NCBI GenBank assembly: GCA_031371805.1
Contig: JANMKB010000553.1
Coordinates: forward strand, 1-16,615
Reading direction: 5' to 3'
Length of the DNA stretch: 16,615 nucleotides
Source: JAFDVL01 sp031371805
GTDB lineage: Bacteria; Acidobacteriota; Blastocatellia; RBC074
Positions 1-8,415 of the stretch are shown here, in pieces (position 1 is the first letter of the stretch; every line of letters starts with the position of its first letter). The notes under the pieces were generated by a model. That model had not been told where the DNA came from, searched no databases, and saw only the letters and a program-made list of their open reading frames with translations. The position numbers and the translations under genes are program-made.

Positions 1-336
1 GCCCGTCCCCGGCGGCCCAAAAAACAAAGCGCGATAGCCCGGTTTGATCTTTTTCTTCATCCCCCATTCGTGCAGGAGTGTGTCGTTGTATTGCAGCCAG
101 TGTTCGATTTCGCGGATTTACCGCAGTGTATTCGGATGCAGCACCAGATCATCCCACTCCATTTCCGTTTCGATATATTCCGCCGGAAAATCAATGCTGA
201 AGCGTGGTTTGCTGACCGTTCCCAACGTGAGTTACTCCACAATTTCCGGGTCAAGAATCAACTGCTCACTCATTACCGGTTCCCCTTCGCGCACAGGTTC
301 GAGCCAGAGAATCCTTTTTTGTGCAAACCAATGTTC
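1..336 (-). pseudogene. AAA-family ATPase remnant, 5'-truncated, two in-frame stops, continues off the left edge
   Basis: Read on the minus strand in one frame from about 336 down to 1, the translation resembles the region ahead of the Walker A loop in a family of AAA ATPases: segments EHWFAQKRILWLEPV, FSIDFPAEYIETEMEWDDL, IREIEHWLQYNDTLLHEWG and KIKPGYRALFFGPPGTG. The Walker A GPPGTG is encoded at 18-1, where the window ends. Two TAA codons interrupt the frame, at 232-234 (where a residue such as Tyr would be expected) and 118-120 (CGG TAA ATC, where Gln is likely). No start fits: the frame is closed by a TGA just upstream, and the protein's own N-terminus is missing. The fragment begins exactly where the upstream BTAD frame stops, which suggests a deletion joined the two genes. 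Recognition as an AAA ATPase is from motif and context; the two stops are seen directly. A short restart at an internal ATG near 270 would meet the first TAA after 13 codons. Confidence 0.72.
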
Positions 337-1000
337 ACTGCTCACGCAATGCTCCAGTACGGTCATTGGTCAGATAGCGCAAACGCATCAGCGCCTGATG
401 GGCGCGTTCGTGGACGCGATCAATGCGCAAAATCGTTTCTCCATAATGTAATCCCTCATTGTATTGTTGATTGACTTCGCACCAAAGCATCAGTTTGTGC
501 AGCATCTTCAGGTACATCTCCTGAAATCGCACCCGTTCGCACAAACACCAGTCCTGGTACCAGCCCTCCAGCAAATCGCCGCGATATAGTGCTGTAGCGC
601 ACCGAAGCGATTGTGCCTGTTCTGGCGTGAGCTGCCTGCCGCGCACCGTTGCGACGGCTGAAAAGGCTGCCTTAAACTCCGCGACATCCACCCAAACGTC
701 GGCCTGAGGATTTACATACACGCATTCGGCGGACGCCAGCAAAACGGGCGGCTCTTCCTGTGACAGAGCCAGTCGCTCCTGAAGTTTCCACAACGCATCC
801 CGCAAATATTTTTTCGATTGCACGGTCAAGGTGCCACCCCAGAGCAGCGTTGCCAGACTTTCATGGGCGGTCATCATCTGCCGATGTAACAACAGGAAAC
901 AAAATAGCTCTTCTGGTTTGCCAGTGATGGACGCAGTGGCAAGTTCCTCTGACAGGCAAGCCTGGAAATTGCCAAACAAACGGAATTTTATCCGGGACAT
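335..1000 (-). CDS. BTAD (SARP-like) transcriptional regulator domain protein, C-terminally truncated
   Basis: A 221-residue protein starting at ATG 1000-998, with a GGAGG ribosome-binding site about 10 nt upstream on the minus strand. Residues 1-95 (MSRIKFRLFGNFQACL, then LLWGG and KKYLRDALWKLQ) match the winged-helix OmpR/SARP-like DNA-binding fold. Residues about 100-221 match the TPR-like bacterial transcriptional activator domain, including RGDLLEGWYQDWCL, RVRFQEMYL and RAHQALMRLRYLTNDRTGALREQ. Family members continue after GALRQ with a YERC-type segment and one more helix pair; here a TGA (337-335) ends the frame at REQ, so about 25-40 residues of the domain are missing. The next bases belong to the AAA ATPase remnant in another frame. 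BTAD proteins usually act as DNA-binding regulators; whether this shortened one still folds is doubtful. It may be better called a pseudogene. Confidence 0.75.
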   Translation of the reverse strand: MSRIKFRLFGNFQACLSEELATASITGKPEELFCFLLLHRQMMTAHESLATLLWGGTLTVQSKKYLRDALWKLQERLALSQEEPPVLLASAECVYVNPQADVWVDVAEFKAAFSAVATVRGRQLTPEQAQSLRCATALYRGDLLEGWYQDWCLCERVRFQEMYLKMLHKLMLWCEVNQQYNEGLHYGETILRIDRVHERAHQALMRLRYLTNDRTGALREQ

Positions 1001-1646
1001 CGTAAGCCTCCAATCCTCCGGGGCAGTGTTTCACGGTATAAGTACGCCTGGTTCAAACGAGGCGCACAACTCTGGTTTCAACGGAATTCGCTTTTTCGGA
1101 AATTGTCCGCAGGCTCTGAGAATGGCCTTACTCTGGCAGCATCGTTACCGGACAGTACCCACAGATAACGGCTGAAATAGTGCGGTACTTGAATAACTGA
1201 CTGCGTATTACAATAACTGGGGGATAGTGCTGAGCCAAACCAGGGCTAAACTAAAAGACGGGAATTAAACGGTTCCTGTTAATCCAGGCTGGAGAACTGA
1301 AGTTAACCTGACACAAGATGACCGCTTATTCCGCTTGCCACAAAACCAACGTTGCCAGCGATCCTGCAATTAGGGGGGTTACTTTCGTCTGCTGCGCAAG
1401 TTGATAACTGAATAATAAAAAATACTATGGCGACAGGGACTTTACACCCGATTGTCTGCCGGGGCAACTGGGGCTGTTATGACTTTTCCAAGCGCGGTGC
1501 CTTTTTTTTGACGCAGTGCTTTTTAATTTTGCCTCCAACGCCGTAAATTATTGACCCGTTCACCGCTGCGCGGCGTGATAACATCTGTTGCGATTATTTG
1601 GTGAAGGGCTCTTTGCTTTTTCGCAGATTCGATTTTGGAGTACTAC
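1001..1646. other. gene-free intergenic region between divergent genes
   Basis: No convincing coding frame or RNA gene is visible. The octamer ATAACTG recurs near 1193, 1213 and 1404, which may be chance. A weak sigma70-like promoter for the rightward gene may lie at TTGACC (1551-1556) with TGATAA (1576-1581), but the 19-nt spacer is long. A T8 run (1502-1509) is not preceded by a clear stem. The region is long enough to hold promoters for both neighbours, but I cannot place them firmly. Confidence 0.5.
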
Positions 1647-3293
1647 ATGCGATTCGTAAGATTTTTTTTCTGTGTTTTAACTTTATTATTTATGGGAACC
1701 TGGCAGGCAGCGTTGGCGGCTGAAGAGGTTTTATTGCCATTGCCTTTCGAGAATTTGGCGGCGCGTTCCGAATATCAATGGATCAGTGAAAGCTTTGCGA
1801 TCATGTTTTCAGACCTGCTTGATACACCAGGCTTGACCGTGTTAACCCCGGAAGAAAGAGTTATGGCTTATGAACGGATTGGCATGCGGCGGGGAGATTT
1901 GCTCACTCGCGCCACGGAAATCCGCGTGACCGAAGCAGCCCAGGCGAACCTGGCGTTAGTCGGAAATTATGACATCAGCACTGATAACAAATCCGCGACG
2001 ATTGCCATTACCGCCTGGTTGATTGATACCCGTGAAGGGCGCAAAAAACCATTTAATTTCAGCGGGCCGCTCGCTGATTTGCAAACCATGCAAGGCTTGC
2101 TGGCGTGGAGCATTTTGTATGAGCGTGACCCGGCGCTGCCATATTCACAGGAACAATTCAAACGCCGCGCCAAATTAATTCCACCGAAAGCTTATGAGTA
2201 TTTCGTCAAAGGAATCCAAACCTCCGAGCCAAAATCCCGCGATATTTTTCTGAAGCGTGCGATTAAGGAATTTAATGAGGCGGAATCCGTCGGTCATTAT
2301 GCACAGGCAATTTTCGAGCTTGGCTGGCTGAAATATCGCCAGAAAGAATATGTCGAGGCTGTCAGAAACTTCAAAGAACTGGTAAAAGACGATCCGCATT
2401 ATCTGGAAAGCCGATTTTATCTGGGACTGGTTGCCAATTCGTTGAATCAACCAAATGACGCTATCGAAGCTTTTGATAAACTGGCGACTGCTCTGCCGAT
2501 GATCGAAGTCCTTAACAATGCCGGGGCTTTACTCGTTGCCAAAGGTGATTTAAGTCGTGCGCTTTTGCATCTACAGCGAGCCGCCGCGGCAGCGCAAAAA
2601 GATGCAGTCGTGCGCTTCAATTACGGTTATGCACTGTGGAAAAATAAAAACTATGACGCGGCGGCAAACGAATTCAGAGCAGTCATCGCAGGTAATCCCA
2701 AAGATGGCGAAGCACAATATTTATTAGCGAAATGTTTGATCGTCATGGACCGAAAAATTGAGGCGGACCAAGCAGACCAGGAAGCTCGGCGTAATCTTAC
2801 CAACTATGCCAAATGGGAAGTCGCACAGGATAAAATCCCTTCCCTGATTCGCCTTAAAAATGATTTTAATCGGGCAGCCTTTTACAAACTTAGCCGACGG
2901 TCCGCATCGGCGACCAATTTGCCTCCGGCCCAGGCTCGTTTGGCACTACAGGGGCTTGACCGCACCAAACAGTTGCTCGCTGAAAAAAATGACGGCGAGG
3001 CAATGACCGAATTACAAAAGGTTCTAACCAACGATCCGACTTTAGCGGAGGCGCATTTCCTGCGGGCGCAAATCCTGCAACGTCGCAATGACACAGAGGG
3101 TGCGCTCAGCGCTTATGCAGCGGCAATCTACTGGAATCCCCGGCTGGGGCCGGCCCACGTTTCACTCGGACAAATATATTTGACCAGAGGTGATCGGGTG
3201 AGGGCGCTGTCGCACAGCAAGTTAGCCATTGAAATTGATCCGCAGAATCGCGAGGCAATGATGCTCAAACGTCAAATTGAAGGTGGCAGATAA
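1647..3293 (+). CDS. secreted TPR-repeat protein with N-terminal FlgO/TolB-like domain
   Basis: A 548-residue protein. I start it at ATG 1647 because GGAG (1637-1640) sits 6 nt upstream; the frame stays open to a TTG at 1635, but that TTG overlaps the ribosome-binding site. Residues 1-25 form a signal peptide (MRFVRFFFCVLTLLFMG, then AALAA with cleavage near A24/A25). No lipobox cysteine is seen at the cleavage site. Residues about 26-170 look like a compact alpha/beta domain of the FlgO/TolB-N/CsgG type (LPLPFENLA, then LVGNYD and AWLIDTREGR). Residues about 200-375 and 440-540 hold TPR units, for example AIFELGWLKYRQKEYVEAV and AHVSLGQIYLTRGDRVRAL. It is probably periplasmic and a scaffold for protein-protein contacts. 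It lies 100 nt ahead of a TonB-like gene with no terminator visible between them, so the pair may be an operon. The precise function is unknown. Confidence 0.85.
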   Translation: MRFVRFFFCVLTLLFMGTWQAALAAEEVLLPLPFENLAARSEYQWISESFAIMFSDLLDTPGLTVLTPEERVMAYERIGMRRGDLLTRATEIRVTEAAQANLALVGNYDISTDNKSATIAITAWLIDTREGRKKPFNFSGPLADLQTMQGLLAWSILYERDPALPYSQEQFKRRAKLIPPKAYEYFVKGIQTSEPKSRDIFLKRAIKEFNEAESVGHYAQAIFELGWLKYRQKEYVEAVRNFKELVKDDPHYLESRFYLGLVANSLNQPNDAIEAFDKLATALPMIEVLNNAGALLVAKGDLSRALLHLQRAAAAAQKDAVVRFNYGYALWKNKNYDAAANEFRAVIAGNPKDGEAQYLLAKCLIVMDRKIEADQADQEARRNLTNYAKWEVAQDKIPSLIRLKNDFNRAAFYKLSRRSASATNLPPAQARLALQGLDRTKQLLAEKNDGEAMTELQKVLTNDPTLAEAHFLRAQILQRRNDTEGALSAYAAAIYWNPRLGPAHVSLGQIYLTRGDRVRALSHSKLAIEIDPQNREAMMLKRQIEGGR

Positions 3294-3393
3294 TTTTTTG
3301 TTCAGCCAGCTCCAGACTGAATAATCGCATCAAAATCACCGCAAATTGCAGCGCAGGATTTTCCTCGCGCAAATTTTAAGGCGGAGAGTAGCG

Positions 3394-4401
3394 ATGACTG
3401 AGACGACAAACAAAAACCTTCGGTTATTGATTGAAGCCTCCTGGCTGACACCCACGAAAAAGCGGGTGCTGATTGGGGTTTTGTTTTCCCTTTTAATTCA
3501 TGTCGCTGGAACCATTGGGTTTCGATATTCGTCACTGTTCAGGATGGCCTACGATTTACGCGGAATTGAGTTTGTTGATCGAGAATATGACCGCGTCATT
3601 CTGATAAAATTATCTACGCCATTAAAATACCCAGGCGGATACATCGGTTTTACAACTCCTGATAAGACGCTTGATCTGGAAAAATTAAAAGCGGAAGAGA
3701 TGCGGCGCCAGAAAGCACTGGAAGTCGCCAAAAAACGGGCTGAGAGTATTGCTGAGAAAAAAGAAATTGACCGCAAAAGAACTAAAGAAGTAACAAACCA
3801 GCAGGTCGTCGCGCAAAAAACTGAGCCTGAAGCAAAACCAACCCCAAAACCCGCGCCAGCAGGTTTCAAGCCGATTAATACCAGACCGATCAGAGAGCAA
3901 ATTCAGCGGCTGTACGAGTTGAAGCAGGAAGGTAAGCTCGTCTTCAATGAAAATAATTTACGCGTAGGTGTCAGCGGCGAGGTGAAGGCGGACGGCTCTA
4001 TTGTTAATTCCCGTGTGTTTATTGCTTCAGGGAATCCCCAGATTGACCGGGCGGCAATATCTGTCCTTGATGCCGTGAGCGAAAGCCGCGCCCTTGGTCC
4101 GTTGTCACAACTAACCTCACTTTCGATGATTTTGACGGTAGATGGACAACGAGCGCAATTGGTAACGACCGGATTTGCACCCAATATGGAAGCCGCGATT
4201 AATTTGCAAAATATTGCCCAGGTGGCGCTGGCGTTAGGGCGCAGAGTAAAAGCCAGCGATCCAGCATCAATGATTTTACTGAATAATATTAAAGTCACTC
4301 AATCTGGTAACCGAATTCAGGCAACCATTGCAGTTCCTCGTCAGGCCGCCACTGAGACCCTTGCCAAAACGATGGCGAAAAGTGTCGGAAATAATCAATA
4401 A
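3394..4401 (+). CDS. TonB-like energy transducer
   Basis: A 335-residue inner-membrane protein. ATG 3394 is preferred because GGAGAG (3383-3388) lies 5 nt upstream; the frame is open to a TTG at 3346 with no ribosome-binding site. Residues about 19-38 (RVLIGVLFSLLIHVAGTIGF) form the single N-terminal membrane anchor. A charged coiled-coil-like stretch follows (residues about 95-145, rich in K/E/R), then a Pro/Lys linker (PEAKPTPKPAPAGFKP) typical of TonB and TolA. Residues about 180-275 resemble a TonB C-terminal domain (VSGEVKADGSIVNSRV, then PQIDRAAISVLDAV). The last 60 residues are not recognised. TonB proteins pass proton-motive energy to outer-membrane receptors, and the next gene is such a receptor. 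A short hairpin at 3351-3370 (GCGCAGGA pairing with TCCTCGCGC, one bulge) lies just upstream of the ribosome-binding site. Confidence 0.78.
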   Translation: MTETTNKNLRLLIEASWLTPTKKRVLIGVLFSLLIHVAGTIGFRYSSLFRMAYDLRGIEFVDREYDRVILIKLSTPLKYPGGYIGFTTPDKTLDLEKLKAEEMRRQKALEVAKKRAESIAEKKEIDRKRTKEVTNQQVVAQKTEPEAKPTPKPAPAGFKPINTRPIREQIQRLYELKQEGKLVFNENNLRVGVSGEVKADGSIVNSRVFIASGNPQIDRAAISVLDAVSESRALGPLSQLTSLSMILTVDGQRAQLVTTGFAPNMEAAINLQNIAQVALALGRRVKASDPASMILLNNIKVTQSGNRIQATIAVPRQAATETLAKTMAKSVGNNQ

Positions 4402-4585
4402 CTCCTCCCGTCAACTACTTTCTGAACTATTCTTTCTGGCAAATCAGACTATCTGGTATTAATAAAGCTGAGCAAAATCATAAGTCCTGTTAAAGATTAT
4501 TTTAGCGCAACTTGAGTTACAAAATATTTCTCAGGCATTAGCCGCCTTACTATCACTCTCAATTTTATTTAATTCAGCCTAATCT

Positions 4586-4678
4586 TTAGAGTAATCTAAT
4601 CTTATGGTTTCTTAGAACTCTCTATTAATCCATTTTATCGGATTAACTATAAAAAACTGTATCTTTAGACCTTTCTAA
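4586..4678. promoter_or_regulatory. three copies of dyad TTAGA-N4-TCTAA, candidate operator cluster
   Basis: Three sites share the same architecture. They are TTAGA-GTAA-TCTAA (4586-4599), TTAGA-ACTC-TCTAT (4612-4625, one mismatch in the last base) and TTAGA-CCTT-TCTAA (4665-4678). The first and third extend to ATCTTTAGA-N4-TCTAAT, and they start 79 bp apart. The middle copy starts 26 bp after the first and 53 bp before the third. Repeated dyads ahead of an outer-membrane receptor gene suggest a repressor or activator binding array. The arms TTAGA/TCTAA also occur, with an N5 spacer, in the PerR-like box of the regulator gene at the right end of the window. The protein that binds here is unknown. 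Confidence 0.45.
4625..4646. promoter_or_regulatory. inverted repeat TTAATCC-N8-GGATTAA
   Basis: A perfect 7-bp dyad with an 8-nt spacer (arms 4625-4631 and 4640-4646). It lies between the second and third TTAGA-N4-TCTAA sites. The form suits a dimeric regulator site better than a terminator, since no T run follows. Function is inferred from position only. Confidence 0.3.
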
Positions 4679-4852
4679 TTAACGATAAATCAATCCGCTG
4701 CAAGCATTTATACAAATATCATTTTTGGCCTGAGAGTGGCGTTGCGACTCCAGGCAAAGCAAGGTGAAAGCTTGTAACCAGATAAGATGTTTTTAACTAA
4801 AGTATTCAGGCTAATAGTTAATAAAGGCTAAAGATACTATATTGGGGGAAGT

Positions 4853-7800
4853 ATGAAAGTAGTAACAAAGTTGAACACTGGAAGGGTAAAACCAATTATT
4901 TTGACAATCTCTCTTTGCTTATTCTTAATAAGTTTTTTTACGCAAAACTCTATTTTTGCGCAACAGACTACTGGGAATATCCGAGGCGTCATAAGTGACC
5001 CAAGTGGCGCAGCAATTGCAAATGCAAAGATTACAATTCTTGATCCAAAAACGAATACCAGGGCCAATACGCAAAGTTCAAATTCAGGTGAATATGAGTT
5101 TAAAAATTTACCGGTTGGGGATTACAAAATCACGATTGAGGCAGCCGGGTTTAAGTCATTAAATCTGACTGATGTTCGAGTACAGTTAAATCAGACGACT
5201 GATGTTCCAGCCAGTGTTGCAGTAATCAGTCGATGTCTCAGCCGCCGGAGCAGAGCTGGTGGACACAACCACCAATTTGTCGAAAGGTTTTAGTGAAAGA
5301 CAGGTAATTGAATTGGCGCAAACCGCAAGTGGAGCAGGCATTTATAATCTCGCCTTAATTGCTCCGAATGTCTCCAGCAGCGGCGGAGTTGGCGTTGGTG
5401 TCGGTGGCTCAGTCGGCGGACAACGGCCACGTAACAATAATTTTGTGGTTGATGGCATTGATAATAATGACAAGGCAGTAACCGGGCCACAGGTTTATAT
5501 TTCGCCTGAATCAGTGGCTGAATTTTCACTGCTGTCGAATCAATATGCGGCTGAATTTGCTCGCTCAACCGGTGGTCAGTTTATTACGGTGACGAAGAGC
5601 GGAACCAACGATTTTCATGGGACGGCCTATTCTTTCTTTCACAACAGACATTTGAACGCGCTGGACACGCAGGACAAATTAAAAAACATTACCAGATGCT
5701 ATACAGTTGGTAATGATAGTTGCATACCGCGTAATGATTATGGTCGATTTGGATTCAATATCGGTGGGCCGGTAATTCTGCCGCGCTTTGGTGAAGGAGG
5801 AAAGGCAACGATTAACGGAAAAGATAAACTCTTTTTCTTTGCTGGTTACGAACGCTTACAGACCGGAGCAGCAGCTGGAGCATCAGCGATTCAGGCTCCA
5901 ACGGCTGCTGGATTTACGGCGCTGGGGCAAATCACTGGTCTTTCGGCCAGAAATCTAAACATCTTCAGACAGTATATTCCGGTTGCGCCAGCGCAAACCG
6001 GAACGGACTCTATTCTGATTAATGGAGTTACGATTCCGGTTGGCAATGTTAATGTTCCGTCGCCAAATTTCGCTTACAATAATTATGTTGTAGCTAATAT
6101 TGATTATACGCAGAGTGACAGAACCCAGCATCGCGCCCGGTTTAATTTTAATCAGAACCAGTCCATTGATACTGCGGCTTCCTTACCTGCATTTTTCCTG
6201 CTTACCCCCTTCGACACACGCTTATTTTCTTACACGTTAACGCACGCTTTCACCACCAAAATAAGTAATGAAACACGTCTTGCTTATCGTCGTTCGGTGA
6301 GCGACACACCAGCCGGTAATTTCCAATATCCGGGGCTGGATCAGTTTCCTAACGTTACCTTAGGTGACCTGGGAATTAATATTGGGCCGGATCAAAATGC
6401 GCCACAATTTAATATTGAGAACAACTACCAGTTTGTTAACAATTTTTCCTACTTAATCGGAAATCACTCCACTAAAGTTGGGGTTGATTTTCGTAAAATA
6501 ATTTCACCACAATCATTTGTCCAACGACAGCGCGGCGATTACTCTTACAACAGTACTGAAACTTTCTTAAAAGATATTAGTCCTGAATTTGCTGAACGCT
6601 CGGTTGGGGTTTCTCCTTACTACGGTGATCAGAAATTACTCTTCCTGTTTGCTCAGGACGATTGGAGAGTCCGGCCAAATTTAACGTTGAACCTGGGTAT
6701 TAATTATGCCTGGCAGCAATTACCGTTTACGGCGCGGCAACAAAAATTGAATGCTGTTTCTTCTGTCCCCGGCCTGATTGATTTTCGAGAACCTCAGGCC
6801 CAGACCAAAAACTTTGCGCCGCGTATCGGACTTGCTTATTCGCCAAATTATAATGGTGGATTACTTGGTTCCATCTTTGGCAATGGGGGAAAAAGCTCTA
6901 TTCGCGCCGGATTCTCGATGGCGTATGATGTAATCTTCGACAATCTTTACATCCTGTCATTACCGCCACAATTTAATCAAACTCGTGAGGCAGACCCTGG
7001 CATTCCGAATTTCCTGGCGAATGGTGGGATCGCGCCAACTCCCAACCCGATCACTGATCCGGCGGTAGCAAAAGCCAGTACATCAGCCTTTATTCCCGAT
7101 CAAAAGGTTCCTTATTCGATCACCTATTCCCTTAGTTTTCAGCGCCAGTTTGCCAAAAACTGGTCGTTTGAAGCGCGTTACCTGGGAACAAGAGGGGTTC
7201 ACCTGTTGACCCAGAATCGGATCAATATTCGGTCTGTCGTAAGTGGCAGTAATTCCCTGCCTACTTATTATACTGCCCCTACACAGACACAAATTGATGC
7301 CTCCACTCTCACACTGGCTCAAATTCAAGCCACCTCGCGTTATGTCCCGGCCTACGCGGCTGCCGGATTTAATCAGGCCCCGTTAGTGGCGTTTTTATCG
7401 AATGGAAATTCCACTTATAACGGCTTCTCAGCGCAGGTCACAAAACGCCTGAGTAACAGCTGGCAAACCACCGGAGCTTATACCTGGAGCCATTTAATTG
7501 ATGACACCACCGCTGAGGTTTTCAGCACGGTATTATCACCACGCCGAGTACAGGATTTCCAAAACCTGCGCACCGAACGCGCAACTTCAGCGTTAGACCG
7601 CCGTCATCGTTTTGTCATTTCCAGCGTTTATGAATTGCCTTTCTTTAAGGATAGTTCAAGTATGCTTTTGCGCTCATTGCTAGGAGGCTTTAGTTTTGCC
7701 GGAACGTATGGCTGGGAATCCGGCCCGGAAGCGACAGTCCGAAGTACAGTTGATTCGAATCTTAATGGTGACAATGCTGGTGACCGGGCAATCTTTAATC

Positions 7801-8268
7801 CTAAATGGAGTTAAAGGGACTGCCAGCCCTGTTACCACTTTACTAAAAACCTGTACGGCCTTTAATGCTCAGGGAAATTGTACACAATCAGCCGCTTCCC
7901 GCACAGTTGGGTATCTGGTCAACAACCCCAAGGCGCAATATATCCAGGCAGGCCCTGGTACAATCGCAACCAGTGGGCGAAATACTCTGGGGCTGCCAGG
8001 GATCAATAATCTTGATTTTTCAGTCTTTAAGAATTTCCAACTTTATGAGAATTTGAAAATTCAAGTCCGCGCCGATTTATATAATGCGTTCAATCATGCG
8101 CAATATACACCTGGCTCCGTCAACGGTGTAGAGGCTGTATCCCAGACTGGTAGTCCGGTAACCAGCCTGTTAGGGATTGGCCTTAACCCCTCGCTCTTCA
8201 ACCGTCCTGACCTTGTTTTCAGCAGCCATCCAAGAATTATTCAATTGGGACTAAGAGTTAACTTCTAA
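4853..8268 (+). pseudogene. Oar-like TonB-dependent receptor, interrupted by two frameshifts
   Basis: One gene of about 1138 codons spread over three frames: 4853 to about 5235, about 5235 to about 7805, and about 7805 to 8268. The signal peptide covers residues 1-36 (SIFA before QQTTG). A carboxypeptidase-regulatory-like domain follows (about 40-125; GNIRGVISDPSGAAIANAKI), then the plug (FVVDGIDNNDKAVTG, QYAAEFARSTGGQF) and a beta-barrel ending in LRVNF with the C-terminal Phe expected of outer-membrane proteins. Break 1 (about 5226-5236): the frame turns to ISRCLSRR, while the next frame resumes DVSAAGAELVDTTT. Break 2 (at CCTAAATGG, about 7801-7807): the frame ends FNPKWS, while the next gives NGVKGTASP; one extra A explains it. 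Such receptors move large substrates with TonB energy, and a TonB-like gene lies just upstream. Both breaks need a +1 shift. They may be real mutations or assembly errors. Length and all domains are otherwise complete. Confidence 0.85.
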
Positions 8269-8302
8269 CCGAAGTTAGTAATTCAGACCTGAGCGAATTA
8301 AC

Positions 8303-8342
8303 AAAGAGAAAGGGCAACTTGAATAAGTTGCCCTTTCTCTTT
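8303..8342 (+). terminator. perfect 18-bp hairpin, probably a bidirectional terminator
   Basis: Arm AAAGAGAAAGGGCAACTT (8303-8320), loop GAAT, and its exact complement at 8325-8342, ending TCTCTTTT. It lies 34 nt after the receptor stop and 73 nt from the end of the convergent gene, so it can serve both strands. Each orientation has a U-rich 3' arm. Confidence 0.9.
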
Positions 8343-8415
8343 TATCAGTTACTGATTTGATAAAAAATTCGTTTTGAACTTTTTATTAACAATTCGGTCA
8401 ATCAAGTTTATATCA

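Larger units (their letters stand above)
4402..4852. other. AT-rich control region upstream of the TonB-dependent receptor
   Basis: No gene is visible in these 451 bases. The region is clearly more AT-rich than its neighbours, especially 4490-4700. It carries a cluster of short dyads described separately. No clear terminator follows the TonB-like gene. The receptor start ATG 4853 is set by a strong GGGGGA ribosome-binding site (4844-4849). A possible -10, TACTAT (4835-4840), sits too close to that site to be a convincing promoter for it, so the start of transcription is not located. Confidence 0.5.

Noticed and set aside
232..234. Recoding of TAA in the ATPase remnant
   Set aside because: The intact genes at 1647, 3394, 8268 and 15928 use TAA as a normal stop or end on it, and the ATPase also lacks its N-terminus, so decay is the simpler reading.
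44..474. Open frames on the plus strand over the left edge
   Set aside because: They lie opposite the AAA ATPase remnant and BTAD gene, have low-complexity Ser/Cys-rich translations and no ribosome-binding site.
1635..1646. TTG start at 1635 for the TPR protein (and likewise TTG 3346 and TTG 16076 for later genes)
   Set aside because: Each lies in or ahead of a clear ribosome-binding site or promoter, and each gene has a downstream ATG with proper spacing.
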